Shown in pieces: positions 42,226 through 50,784 of a stretch of 64,000 nucleotides of DNA. Source of the DNA: a virus; the IMG/VR virus record IMGVR_UViG_3300022908_000070, positions 1 to 64,000 of that record; one strand, 5' to 3'. The notes beneath the pieces are model-generated. The model saw only the letters and a program-made list of their open reading frames with translations, was not told where the DNA came from and did not search any database. Both the position numbers and the translations under genes were made by a program. Within the stretch, counting starts at the first letter, position 1; each line of letters starts with the position of its first letter.

Positions 42226-42271
42226 GATAGATAGCTGTTGTTCCACAAGAAACATGATTGATTTCACCTAT
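42226..42271 (-). promoter_or_regulatory. Bipartite late-promoter-like element (copy 1)
   Basis: On the minus strand ATAGGTGAAATCAATCAT, 20 bases, then TATCTATC. It begins in the TAG stop of the LuxR-type gene and lies at the same distance from the TerS start as copy 2 does from the protease start. The two copies otherwise differ in sequence, so the conserved blocks look selected. Confidence 0.65.
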
Positions 42272-42510
42272 ATTATTCCAGCCTCCATCAAAATGCCGAC
42301 CGCGCCTGTCATGTTCTTGCTCGTCAGCTTCCAGATAATGCTTCGTCTGTAGTTCTGTACCGTTTTGTGGCTTATGCTCAACTTATCGGCCGTGGCCTTA
42401 ATACTCAGTCCTTCCTTTGCTGCTATGGCTACTTCGATTTCTCTGGGGGCAAGCTTCTTATAAACGCCCTGGTCAAATTGGATACTGTTCATAGCTGTGG
42501 GTGTTTTCAT
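42268..42510 (-). CDS. LuxR-type (GerE) HTH regulator, probable late activator
   Basis: An 80-residue protein. KLAPREIEVAIAAKEGLSIK followed by ATADKLSISHKTVQNYRRSI is a complete LuxR/GerE DNA-binding domain without a receiver or ligand domain. It lies immediately before the packaging genes, and its stop codon is part of the first late-promoter-like element. An activator role on these elements is inferred. Confidence 0.75.
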   Translation of the reverse strand: MKTPTAMNSIQFDQGVYKKLAPREIEVAIAAKEGLSIKATADKLSISHKTVQNYRRSIIWKLTSKNMTGAVGILMEAGII

Positions 42511-42533
42511 GGTTGGGGGTAGGATTCAATGGG

Positions 42534-42776
42534 TTATCTTGTTTTGCGCGGGCATCTTTTGACCTCCTTAAGATCCCAGTCACCGCAGATAGTCTTTATC
42601 ATTGCAATATGCAGGTCGACCCATCTCGGTCGGGTGGCATACAGCCAAATCTTCTTATAGCGTTCAAGCCAGATCGTCCCGCTCGTTGTTTTTACGGGCC
42701 ACCAGGCGTAGTGCAGGGTGATTTTATAGTCTCCTTCGGATGGCTGCTTTTCTGTTTTTTCTTTTTTGAGTAGCAT
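42534..42776 (-). CDS. Tryptophan-rich small hypothetical protein
   Basis: An 80-residue basic protein (YAWWPVKTTSGTIWLERYKK and ICGDWDLKEVKRCPRKT). No family is recognised. It lies 23 bases before the LuxR-type gene, in the same operon as the small accessory genes. Confidence 0.6.
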   Translation of the reverse strand: MLLKKEKTEKQPSEGDYKITLHYAWWPVKTTSGTIWLERYKKIWLYATRPRWVDLHIAMIKTICGDWDLKEVKRCPRKTR

Positions 42777-42809
42777 CTGTCTTTGTAGTTTTCGGGTTTA
42801 TGGGTAGGA

Positions 42810-42971
42810 TTATTTTATTCTGCGGCTTTTATAAGTCAGGTGAACTCCTATCCACCGGGAGCACTCCTTGGCGTTATGGTCATCGAAAAGGATGAAGTAG
42901 GTTATCATCCGTCCAAATAGCCAAAGGAAGTGCCGCCACCAATCGTATTTTATTTTTATCCAGCGTTTCAT
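42810..42971 (-). CDS. Small hydrophobic/aromatic protein (53 residues)
   Basis: A 53-residue protein starting MKRWIKIKYDWWRHFLWLFG and continuing with RMITYFILFDDH. The aromatic, basic N-terminus could associate with membranes. It fills the 227-base gap between two accepted genes and has an ATG and stop in frame. No family is recognised. Confidence 0.5.
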   Translation of the reverse strand: MKRWIKIKYDWWRHFLWLFGRMITYFILFDDHNAKECSRWIGVHLTYKSRRIK

Positions 42972-43003
42972 TTGTTCTTTCTTTTGAGGGTGGTTTTACC
43001 CGG

Positions 43004-43426
43004 TTAATTGATTGGTTGCTTGGCGTTTAAAAGCTCTGGATGTTCGTAGATATTGCCGACGACTTCGATTTGTTCCCAGTTCCATAGCGATTCGCCTTCC
43101 CACCCGAAACTCTCTTTGTCGATCCAAAATCCATGTCCTCTATATTCGACAACGCCGGTCTTTCGGATCCAGCGCACTACATCCCCTTCGAATATCTCGT
43201 TTCCGTTCTTGTCCAGTAGTCCGGTGAATTGCATTACATAGCAGGGTCTGGCTACCCCGTCGTCGATATCCTGCCACGTCTCATAATGGCGAAACGGCAT
43301 TTTCTCCCAGTCGGCCGTTTCTGGATGTTCCAAAATGAATTGAGGGGTTGGCTCGAAGCGATATGGTTCATTGACCATTCGATTATTATAGGGCTCCCAA
43401 GCCCGGAACTTTATTATCCTGCTCAT
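43004..43426 (-). CDS. YopX family phage protein
   Basis: A 140-residue protein. IIKFRAWEPYNNRMV at the N-terminus, QFTGLLDKNGNEIFEGDVVR in the middle and VVGNIYEHPELL at the end are the signature of the YopX family, common in phages and mobile elements. Its role is not established. Confidence 0.88.
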   Translation of the reverse strand: MSRIIKFRAWEPYNNRMVNEPYRFEPTPQFILEHPETADWEKMPFRHYETWQDIDDGVARPCYVMQFTGLLDKNGNEIFEGDVVRWIRKTGVVEYRGHGFWIDKESFGWEGESLWNWEQIEVVGNIYEHPELLNAKQPIN

Positions 43427-43686
43427 TTTAAATCGTTTAAAGGTTCCTCAATCTTTCTTAATTCAATATGAAACCACTCGCCGGTCGTCTGCTCCTGGAT
43501 GGTCCCTTCCACGAATCTGGGCGCTTCAAGGGTCACCATAGCGAAGTATAGAGTCCCGTAGGCATCCTTGATACACTTGCCGAGAAAGGCTTCCTTTTCC
43601 TGTTGCGAGCCGATCCTGACCTTTGCCATGTAGCGGATCATTCGGGTTTGGCGGCGCTCTTTCAGCCAGCGAGCTATTCTACTCAT
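43423..43686 (-). CDS. Small hypothetical protein
   Basis: An 87-residue protein with a basic N-terminus (IARWLKERRQTRMIRYMAKV) and a beta-rich remainder. It overlaps both neighbours by four bases. No family is recognised. Confidence 0.6.
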   Translation of the reverse strand: MSRIARWLKERRQTRMIRYMAKVRIGSQQEKEAFLGKCIKDAYGTLYFAMVTLEAPRFVEGTIQEQTTGEWFHIELRKIEEPLNDLK

Positions 43687-43925
43687 TTTATTTCCTCCTT
43701 TTTAACTGCGGCCGTTGCTGAATCCTCCGGTATCTCCGAATGCTCCTCAATCCACACCGTATCGATGCCCTCGTGCTCCAGAAGTGCCTTTCTTTCCAAC
43801 TGGACGCTATATAAGGTTGATAGACATACGATAAGGGCGATTACTCCTATAAGGCCTGCAATGAACCATTTGAAGGCGCGGGAGTTTTTGTCGAGCTTTT
43901 GCTGTTGGTAGGGAGAGTTGCTCAT
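43683..43925 (-). CDS. Small single-pass membrane protein
   Basis: An 80-residue protein with one membrane helix (AFKWFIAGLIGVIALIVCLS) and an acidic C-terminal tail. It is translationally coupled to both neighbours by four-base overlaps. No family is recognised. Confidence 0.6.
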   Translation of the reverse strand: MSNSPYQQQKLDKNSRAFKWFIAGLIGVIALIVCLSTLYSVQLERKALLEHEGIDTVWIEEHSEIPEDSATAAVKKEEIK

Positions 43926-44149
43926 GGTTGAGGGGTTTGGGAAATTAAAGACTGAAGTTCGACAACGCGGAAATCCATCTTCAGGTCAGGGGATGGCGGC
44001 CCATACATTCCGCTGATCCAATCCTGAATCTCACCAATTGTTGTCCTGTCGGTTACCTTAAGCGAATAGTTTGACATTGCCCAAGTTTCGGGGCCGGTCT
44101 GTTCGCATTTGTCTATCGTCACTTGATATTCTTTTTCCATTTCGGACAT
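43922..44149 (-). CDS. Small hypothetical protein
   Basis: A 75-residue acidic protein (EKEYQVTIDKCEQTGPETWA). No family or motif is recognised. It overlaps the downstream gene by four bases. Confidence 0.55.
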   Translation of the reverse strand: MSEMEKEYQVTIDKCEQTGPETWAMSNYSLKVTDRTTIGEIQDWISGMYGPPSPDLKMDFRVVELQSLISQTPQP

Positions 44150-44183
44150 TTAGTTTGTTGAAGAATGGGGTTATATAGCCCGG

Positions 44184-44528
44184 TTAAAATGCTTCCTGAT
44201 CCTCTTCGTCATCATTTGGCTCAGGCGCGGTTGCAAGCAAAAGCGTTTCCCTGTTCTTTTTAACAAGGGCTTGAATATCCCAGGAATCGATCGGTTTTAC
44301 CTGAAGGTTTTGCGCATAAAACCGGCAAGTCTGCTCGTCTATCGGGTTTATCGCATAGATAGCTGATGAACCAAAAAATCGGGTAAATGCCGGCTGCTTG
44401 TCTGTTTCCGGCACATCAACCCGGAGCATGTTTGTCCCAGCGATGTTTTGCTCAGTGCAAAGGCCGGCGATCTTTTGGTGCCCAAATAATTCGACCAAAC
44501 ACCATAATTCAAATTTTTCTGTAGCCAT
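44184..44528 (-). CDS. Conserved phage hypothetical protein
   Basis: A 114-residue protein from the ATG at 44528. KFELWCLVELFGHQKIAGLC and FTRFFGSSAIYAINPIDEQT look like a conserved hypothetical family of phage and plasmid proteins, often given an unproven acetyltransferase label. The C-terminus is acidic. Function unknown. Confidence 0.65.
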   Translation of the reverse strand: MATEKFELWCLVELFGHQKIAGLCTEQNIAGTNMLRVDVPETDKQPAFTRFFGSSAIYAINPIDEQTCRFYAQNLQVKPIDSWDIQALVKKNRETLLLATAPEPNDDEEDQEAF

Positions 44529-44553
44529 GTTATTGCTGTTTAATTGTTTACGT

Positions 44554-44973
44554 TTAAAATCCGAATACCAACATGCAGGCATCCCGCGCATGGCTTGATG
44601 TGATCCCGGTAAATTGGGTGAGCTTTTTAAAAGCGTCGGCGCTCAGTTTGGTCGTCGATTTCTTTGGGCGTGTCGTCCGGTAATCTACCTTGAGATATTC
44701 CAGATAGGCCTGCCAAATCGAACAATCCCGTTTAACTGATCCTGCACCCTGAGCCTTGTGCATGTCGTCCTTCCGCCCGTAGGTGGCCTGGCGGGCATCC
44801 TCGACCACTACCAGGACTTGGCCGGGGTTAGTGGTATGCCAGTATTTTACAGCCTCCATTGCCTCATGAATCGGGACGGTCCGCAGGTGTCGGATCCTCT
44901 GGTCTTCTTTTGACCAGACGCAGAAGCCGGTTTTTACTCCAGGGTCTATGCCGATATAATATTTATAGCTCAT
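44554..44973 (-). CDS. RuvC-like Holliday junction resolvase
   Basis: A 139-residue RNase H-fold nuclease. IGIDPGVKTGFCVWS gives the first Asp, VLVVVEDARQATYGRKDDM the Glu, and HARDACMLVFG the last Asp. It would resolve branched DNA before packaging. It overlaps the upstream gene by four bases. Confidence 0.85.
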   Translation of the reverse strand: MSYKYYIGIDPGVKTGFCVWSKEDQRIRHLRTVPIHEAMEAVKYWHTTNPGQVLVVVEDARQATYGRKDDMHKAQGAGSVKRDCSIWQAYLEYLKVDYRTTRPKKSTTKLSADAFKKLTQFTGITSSHARDACMLVFGF

Positions 44974-46214
44974 TTCAGGCCCTCCGGTTTAAACCCTTCC
45001 ACACTCACCCCCGTATTCCTCCACCTTCCTAACTCCTGGTAGATAGCTCTTTCTATAGCTGTGGATAAGGTAGCTCGTATGTTCTGCTCGTTCTCGGGGA
45101 GGAGGTCACTATTTACGGATACCTTCAGGAAAAAGTCTTTGGTAAAGCGCTGGTCGAGGGAGGTGCGGGCTTCGGGTATCTCCTGCTTCTCTCCTGTCTC
45201 TACTATAGGGGCCTGCTCTGTGGGAGTCGGCAAAGGATATTTAGAAAGAATATCCCTTGCTATTTGCACCTCATCACTCATCCAATTAGCTCTTTTGATG
45301 ATATCAATAAATGCTTGACGGTAGGCTTGTATCTCTGATACTCTGGGATCTACTATAGGGGAGGGGGATGGATGGGGGGCTGGTATTTCGGTTAGTTTAC
45401 GGTAAAAATCAGCCGACATAAAAGCGACAGGGCCTTTAATAGGCTTCACGAAACAATCTCCTGGGACCCATTCTTGTTCGTCATCATCAAAATCGCAAAC
45501 AGCGCTCGGATATTCTCCACCAGGCTCATTCTTGGTAGGGACGAATATCTTATCGTAAACGATATTAACACCATCCGGTATTTCTCCTTTCTGCTCTCCT
45601 GTCTCTATGACAGGGGGCGGGGCTACGATCGGTTGCGCCACGCTCATTAGCCTGCGATACATCCACATTTGCCCCGATTCGTGAGCTTCGGTGATATCGC
45701 AGCTATCGTAACTCCTTTCGCCTCTCATCTTTTCTATTTTGGCACCATAGTCAAGAGCGGCTATATCTGACTGCGCAGATATCTGGTCACTCATTTGGGG
45801 AATTTCTCTTTCCGGCTTATCCCCTATGACAGGGGAGGCGGCTGGGGCTTCGATCTCTTCGAGCCATTCAATATTATCAATTTGCCATTGAGTGTATACC
45901 CCATTTGCAGTTGTCGTTCGCCACACTTCATCAGAAGCGGTATTTACACATATGCTCCCTTTTTCTGGCTTCCTTTCGCTTGCCTTAACCCATCGGAGTA
46001 TCTTTTGCCTTTCGGCTGGCTGTTCCTCTTTTATATCCTCCTGCTCCAAAGGGCTTAAACAGTACCAACATTTATTTCTAAGTTTACCTTTAATTGCATC
46101 GTTCCATGTGCCGCAGTGCGGGCATTTTATGTGATTTTCTTGCTGTTGTTGCATGGTTATTTGTTTTGCGACTGTATGGAAGCCTAAGTATTTTAAAAAG
46201 TCTCTTCGGGCCAT
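44970..46214 (-). CDS. Modular hypothetical protein with zinc ribbon
   Basis: A 414-residue protein. CPHCGTWNDAIKGKLRNKCW (with a final YC) near residue 35 is a zinc ribbon. Linkers with repeated (V)ETGE-(K/Q)-EIP-type motifs join segments that include RWVKASERKPEKGSICV, a region often found in phage proteins, and an Ala/Gln-rich end. The modular layout suggests several binding parts. No single family is recognised. Confidence 0.6.
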   Translation of the reverse strand: MARRDFLKYLGFHTVAKQITMQQQQENHIKCPHCGTWNDAIKGKLRNKCWYCLSPLEQEDIKEEQPAERQKILRWVKASERKPEKGSICVNTASDEVWRTTTANGVYTQWQIDNIEWLEEIEAPAASPVIGDKPEREIPQMSDQISAQSDIAALDYGAKIEKMRGERSYDSCDITEAHESGQMWMYRRLMSVAQPIVAPPPVIETGEQKGEIPDGVNIVYDKIFVPTKNEPGGEYPSAVCDFDDDEQEWVPGDCFVKPIKGPVAFMSADFYRKLTEIPAPHPSPSPIVDPRVSEIQAYRQAFIDIIKRANWMSDEVQIARDILSKYPLPTPTEQAPIVETGEKQEIPEARTSLDQRFTKDFFLKVSVNSDLLPENEQNIRATLSTAIERAIYQELGRWRNTGVSVEGFKPEGLK

Positions 46215-46216
46215 TG

Positions 46217-46597
46217 TTACGGTTTAGGAATAGGGCGCGGTTGCCGGGCCATTGTTCGAGGAAACTTAGTGACAGCCGCATCTATCATTTCTTCTGCGCT
46301 GGAAAAGCCTGTTCCTATGAGGTTGCTATTGCTGTTCCCTCGGCTATCGCCAGTATAATCCCACCAAGACACGATCATAAACGGCGGGATGGTGTTCACT
46401 TGATAAAGTCCCTGCTTATTGGTATCTCCGGGCGCAAACATTCCATCGAGGCAGTTATAAATCCTCCCGTGGCTTTCAGTACCAAAGTATCTTGCCGCAT
46501 CACTTTCGCGGAGGCTGCTGCTGTCTTCTCTTTCAACGAGATAATGCCCTTTCTGTCGATTACCGCATCCAAAAAAAAGAAGTTTCTGTTCTTGCAT
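46217..46597 (-). CDS. Hypothetical protein
   Basis: A 126-residue protein with GDSRGNSNSNLIGTGFSSAE in the second half. No family is recognised. The start is close after a nine-C tract in the gap upstream. Confidence 0.55.
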   Translation of the reverse strand: MQEQKLLFFGCGNRQKGHYLVEREDSSSLRESDAARYFGTESHGRIYNCLDGMFAPGDTNKQGLYQVNTIPPFMIVSWWDYTGDSRGNSNSNLIGTGFSSAEEMIDAAVTKFPRTMARQPRPIPKP

Positions 46598-46652
46598 TAT
46601 TTTTATTTTATCTCTCCTGTGTAATGGGGGGGGGGATAAACAGAAGAGGGGG

Positions 46653-46937
46653 TTATAGATTGGTCACATCGTCATAGTAATACCGGGGAAGTTTTCCGAT
46701 GGCAAGCAAGTACCCTCTGACCATCCCTTTGAGTATCCACGGTTGTAATTTTTCATTCCAGATTTCAACGGACTTATAAATCTTGTCCATGTCCTCTTTA
46801 GGGATATCGGGATGCCCATAAAGTTTTTGCGTTGGCAGCTGCAAAGTCTTATCTGCCTCTTTTTTTCTCTCAGGGATTGACATACCTCTGGAGGTATACC
46901 ATTCGTCCGTACCGGGAAAGTCTTCTCTGCTAGTCAT
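46653..46937 (-). CDS. Small hypothetical protein
   Basis: A 94-residue protein (MTSREDFPGTDEWYTSRGMS) with no family recognised. It follows the next upstream gene by three bases. Confidence 0.6.
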   Translation of the reverse strand: MTSREDFPGTDEWYTSRGMSIPERKKEADKTLQLPTQKLYGHPDIPKEDMDKIYKSVEIWNEKLQPWILKGMVRGYLLAIGKLPRYYYDDVTNL

Positions 46938-46940
46938 GTC

Positions 46941-47327
46941 TTATACTGTTTTAGGGAGTGATTGGAGATAGATAACGTAGAGTTGTTCCGTTGTGATATT
47001 CTCCTGCGGTCCCCTTGTCCATTGATCTTCGTCAGTCATGGAGTATTCGCAATCAGGACAAGCCGTCCAATTTGTGAAGGCTATAGCCTCTTTTCTCTTC
47101 TCCTGGTCGATGGCCTCTTTAAAGTCATTTACCGTCCATGAAAGGCCGTCGAATCCTAGACCGTCCTCTCCCAGTAGCTTGGCTATATCGCGTATGAAAT
47201 CGTTTACTTTTTTTAGTTCTTGATCAGCGTAGGCTTTCGCAAACTTCAGGATAGCAAGGGCATTTTCCGTTCCACCCGTCTCAACTCCGGCTTCTAATGC
47301 CAGTTGGGTTATTGTCTTATCGCTCAT
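46941..47327 (-). CDS. Hypothetical protein
   Basis: A 128-residue protein, mainly helical, with a Cys pair in NWTACPDCEYSMTD near residue 93. No family is recognised. It overlaps the upstream gene by four bases. Confidence 0.6.
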   Translation of the reverse strand: MSDKTITQLALEAGVETGGTENALAILKFAKAYADQELKKVNDFIRDIAKLLGEDGLGFDGLSWTVNDFKEAIDQEKRKEAIAFTNWTACPDCEYSMTDEDQWTRGPQENITTEQLYVIYLQSLPKTV

Positions 47328-48121
47328 AGCTTTATTTGTTGGGGGTGAGGAAATTCACGTTTACGCAGCGCCAGAGGGAACTCATTGATATTGCTTCCAT
47401 GCCGGTCGCTCATGCCGAGCGATTTGGAAAGATATGTACCCATTTGCTTCACGAATACCGGGACGCCGCAGCTGCTGAAGGCTTCCGATATTTCTTTCAT
47501 CCATTCAATTTCGCAGGGTCGGTAACGGTATTTTCCGGTATCGTTGCCGCTCTCGCCGCCGATGATCACCCAGTCAAAAGACATGATTGTACTCAAATCC
47601 TCGTTGTCAAAATCCAGCCTTTCCCACAGCGGCTCAAATGAGACAAACGTTTTGCATGTCGTCGTAAGATGGCTCAAATCCCATAGTCGATTTTTAGCCG
47701 TCTTGTGGCCTACGCTTGTCCCAAACCAGACGTTTTCCAACCCGTCGCCAAAATCAGGCGGCAAGTGGTCGGCAATGCGTTCAGGACGCTTTGTAAGTAT
47801 TTGGAATATCAGGTGCGGGCATTTTCTGATAATATCCCACGCTTCTTTCCTGTAGCCATCTATTGACTCATGAAAAAAATCAGTTAAAGAATTGGTGAAG
47901 ACCAACGGCCGGCCAGACCAGACGGCGGATTTTGTTTCCTTATACCGCAGCGGCATATCGAAGACGGTCTTAGTCCGGACAACCTGTAAGGGGTCGTACC
48001 TATGGCTATCAAAACTGTCCCGATACATGTAACAGTACTTACAGTCGGCATCCACTTTGGTGCATCCCCGGGCAATATTCCAGGTCGCATCGGTCCATTG
48101 TATTGCGCTTTTTTCGCTCAT
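47324..48121 (-). CDS. DUF5131 (phage Gp37/Gp68) radical-SAM-like protein
   Basis: A 265-residue protein. IQWTDATWNIARGCTKVDAD is the typical start, and CTKVDADCKYCYMYRD supplies the radical SAM Cys cluster. Further Gp37/Gp68 landmarks are QILTKRPERI near residue 105 and WVIIGGESGND near residue 180. An Fe-S cluster enzyme is likely; the substrate is unknown. Confidence 0.88.
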   Translation of the reverse strand: MSEKSAIQWTDATWNIARGCTKVDADCKYCYMYRDSFDSHRYDPLQVVRTKTVFDMPLRYKETKSAVWSGRPLVFTNSLTDFFHESIDGYRKEAWDIIRKCPHLIFQILTKRPERIADHLPPDFGDGLENVWFGTSVGHKTAKNRLWDLSHLTTTCKTFVSFEPLWERLDFDNEDLSTIMSFDWVIIGGESGNDTGKYRYRPCEIEWMKEISEAFSSCGVPVFVKQMGTYLSKSLGMSDRHGSNINEFPLALRKREFPHPQQIKL

Positions 48122-48153
48122 TTTATTGGTTTATAGCTCCTGTAGGAAGCTGG

Positions 48154-48585
48154 TTAGAGTTGACTGTTCAAAAATTCTATTTCTAATCTCAGTTCGCCGT
48201 CAAGTTGCATGAGCTCAATAAGACGGTCCCGATTGTGAATGACGGTCGTATGGTCCTTTGCGAATAACTGACCTATCGACACCATACTCATTTTGGTCCG
48301 GACGGCGAGCAAATACATGATCACCCGGCGGACGGCTACCACCTCTTTCTTCCTGGTCTTCCTGACTATATCCTCCCATTTGGCCCCGTAATATTCCAGA
48401 ACCTTATTACTGATCCTTTCGAAGGTTAGCCGCCCTCTTTTCCTCTTTCTGCTGGTTGCCATTGTTTTAGGGTAGTATCTCTCTGTGATGTAATCTGTAA
48501 GTATTCCGGGCAAATCCTCATGCCTATGAAGACGCTGCATGCGCTTTATCTCGCTTAGTAATAATTCAGGGCTGGGCTTTAGCAT
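48154..48585 (-). CDS. Orphan DnaA domain IV-like DNA-binding protein
   Basis: A 143-residue protein. Residues 65-125 (VVAVRRVIMYLLAVRTKMSM, then QLFAKDHTTVIHNRDRL) match the DNA-binding domain IV of DnaA, including the DHTTVIH box. It has no AAA+ domain. It lies two bases after the DnaB helicase gene and may recognise the phage origin. Confidence 0.82.
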   Translation of the reverse strand: MLKPSPELLLSEIKRMQRLHRHEDLPGILTDYITERYYPKTMATSRKRKRGRLTFERISNKVLEYYGAKWEDIVRKTRKKEVVAVRRVIMYLLAVRTKMSMVSIGQLFAKDHTTVIHNRDRLIELMQLDGELRLEIEFLNSQL

Positions 48586-48587
48586 GG

Positions 48588-49991
48588 TTAAAAGGGGTTA
48601 TCGCGTTGATAATCGACGTCGGGCGCAATGCTGCTGACCGGTCGGAAATTGTTTTGCTTATTGAATCGGAAGGCCATTTTCGGCCCGTCGAACTCCAACG
48701 GGATATGAAGGTTGGGTTCCGCGTTTCTCCATTTCCGCACAATGAGGTCCGCCTGGTTTTCGGTGCTATTCCCATCCGCATCCTGGGTAATGCCCACTAC
48801 CCAGTCCCGGTGAATGAACATGACCACGTCGGCATCCTGCTCGATAGCGCCGGATTCCCGCAGATCACTCAGCTGCGGATAACGGGCGTCTCCCTGCCGT
48901 TTGGTCGCCTCCCGGTTCAGCTGGCAGAGGATAGCGATGGGAATATTCAACTCCTTGGCCATGATCTTCACTGCCCTACTGATCTCGCTGATGATGTTTT
49001 CCCGAGTTTTGTTCTTTGGCTGGTCGGAGCTGATCAACTGCAGATAGTCAATGAAGAGGAAATCCAATCCTTTTTTTGCTTTCAGCTTATCAGCTTTTGC
49101 GCGGATGTCGATGGTGCTGACTTTTGTAGCGTCGGATACGGAAATAGGCAGGTAGGAGGTCGACCGGGCCAGCCGATCATAAAACCGGGCCTTTTCGTTT
49201 TCATCCTGAAACAGACCCCGGTATATCCGCTGGAAATCCATATCCGTATCCAGAGCGCTCAGGCGGCCCGCTATTTCGTTGTTCGACATCTCCAGGGATA
49301 TAATCCCTACCTTCTTCCCTGCCCTCGCCATATTGACCGCTAATTGGCCCATAAAGGCACTCTTGCCGGCGCCGGGTCGCGCGCCGATGACGATAACATT
49401 ACCAGGGAAGAAACCGCCGTTCTTTTCGTCCAGGTCACGGATGCCTGTTTTTATATAGGCTTCCGGATTGGCGGCCAGGTGCTCCTGGTGCTTCAGCAGC
49501 CCCATTGCCAGCTCCGACATATCATACCAGTCTTTTACAAATTCCCCGGAATTGATATCCCGGATGGCCGTCTGGAGCTGAATGAGCTTCATTGAGACGT
49601 CACCCTCCAGCGCTACGCCGCCGGTTGTAAGCTTGATAACCTCCCGTTCCATCCACATGCGTTTCAGTACCCAGGAATGAAATTCGATGTTCGCTGAGCT
49701 GACAACCGCGTTTGTGAGCTTCGTCAGATAATAGCCCACATTGTCCCCCGCCAAGTGCTCGAAAGCGAAGACCCGCCTGATTCGGTCTGTGACCGTGAGG
49801 ATATCCACAGGAAGCCCGATGGAATAAAGTTCGTTGATAGCCCTGTAGGTAACCTGGTTAGCATTGGCGTAAAATATTTCTTCTTTCAAAACCCCATGCG
49901 TACGGCCAAAGGCGGTCTTTTCCAGCATGCTGGCTCCCAGGATGGCCGCTTCAAGGTCGGGTGAGTAGTGTATGTCCTTTTGGAATTCCAT
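48588..49991 (-). CDS. Replicative DNA helicase (DnaB family)
   Basis: A 467-residue helicase. The N-terminal domain begins DIHYSPDLEAAILGASMLEK, and the C-terminal RecA-like domain has Walker A GARPGAGKSAF near residue 205, LEMSNNEIAGR and Walker B DFLFIDYLQLISSDQ near residue 315, then QLSDLRESGAIEQDADVVMF near residue 380. It unwinds phage DNA at the fork. It overlaps the upstream gene by one base. Confidence 0.93.
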   Translation of the reverse strand: MEFQKDIHYSPDLEAAILGASMLEKTAFGRTHGVLKEEIFYANANQVTYRAINELYSIGLPVDILTVTDRIRRVFAFEHLAGDNVGYYLTKLTNAVVSSANIEFHSWVLKRMWMEREVIKLTTGGVALEGDVSMKLIQLQTAIRDINSGEFVKDWYDMSELAMGLLKHQEHLAANPEAYIKTGIRDLDEKNGGFFPGNVIVIGARPGAGKSAFMGQLAVNMARAGKKVGIISLEMSNNEIAGRLSALDTDMDFQRIYRGLFQDENEKARFYDRLARSTSYLPISVSDATKVSTIDIRAKADKLKAKKGLDFLFIDYLQLISSDQPKNKTRENIISEISRAVKIMAKELNIPIAILCQLNREATKRQGDARYPQLSDLRESGAIEQDADVVMFIHRDWVVGITQDADGNSTENQADLIVRKWRNAEPNLHIPLEFDGPKMAFRFNKQNNFRPVSSIAPDVDYQRDNPF

Positions 49992-50764
49992 CAGTTACGA
50001 ATAATTTTTTTAAGAGGCGCGGCGCCAGTCGTTTCTATTTTCACCACAGGAGTTTGTTCTATTTTCTGATCTTTAAGCCAATTGCGGAAATGTTTCACCA
50101 AGTCTGCGCGGGTCTGATAAAACTGTTCGCCGCTTAGGTTTAACCGGAAGGCCGTCCAGTAATCGGCGATTCGCTGATCAGTCAACATGATTTGCTTTAG
50201 CCGGAAAATGAATTCAATGGCCGTGGTCGTCTCTCCTGATTCCAGCAAAATTTCCAGATCAGCTTTTGGGTAATAGTCCCAATTTTCTTTTTTATCTTTT
50301 TCTTTAATTGGATACTGGTTACTGGTTACTGGTATAGCTTTCACTTGGGTTTCGGTTGGGTTAGGCGTTGGGTTTTCCGTCGTTAAGCCGTCGGTTTCCG
50401 AAATTAAACCCGTCGCTTTTCCGTCGCTTAGCGATGGCTTTTTAGGGCGACCCCCCTTTTTCCCATTCTTTGCGTTCGCTTCTATTTTTTTAATCGCCGC
50501 GTTCCTGACATCGATCATAAAGCCATTCTGTAATTCACCCTGGTTTTCGCCCGCCTTAAATTTCTTCGAAAGCAAAGGCCAATTCTTTTTATAACTGGTG
50601 ATCAGCCTGGATAACTCCATCGGATCTTCTGGAATAAAACCCCTGTCGGCCTGCTCAATTAAAAGTTTCACATAAGCGCCCACCTCTTCATCCGACCAGC
50701 CTTTGGTGCTGGCGATAAACCGTTGAAAATAAAAGTCGAAATAATGTAGCTTGTGTTCTGGCAT
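49991..50764 (-). CDS. DUF1376 (YdaU-like) replication protein
   Basis: A 257-residue protein. Residues 1-90 (YFDFYFQRFIASTKGWSDEE and VGAYVKLLIEQADRG) match DUF1376. A linker with KNGKKGGRPKK follows, and the C-terminal part is helical. Proteins of this type often lie beside phage DnaB genes as loaders or initiators. That role is inferred from its neighbour. Confidence 0.8.
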   Translation of the reverse strand: MPEHKLHYFDFYFQRFIASTKGWSDEEVGAYVKLLIEQADRGFIPEDPMELSRLITSYKKNWPLLSKKFKAGENQGELQNGFMIDVRNAAIKKIEANAKNGKKGGRPKKPSLSDGKATGLISETDGLTTENPTPNPTETQVKAIPVTSNQYPIKEKDKKENWDYYPKADLEILLESGETTTAIEFIFRLKQIMLTDQRIADYWTAFRLNLSGEQFYQTRADLVKHFRNWLKDQKIEQTPVVKIETTGAAPLKKIIRN

Positions 50765-50784
50765 CTATGGGCTTTTATGGATTA

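Noticed and set aside
48606-49343. 245-codon plus-strand open frame
   Set aside because: It is antisense to the DnaB helicase gene, whose motifs are intact. No family features are seen.
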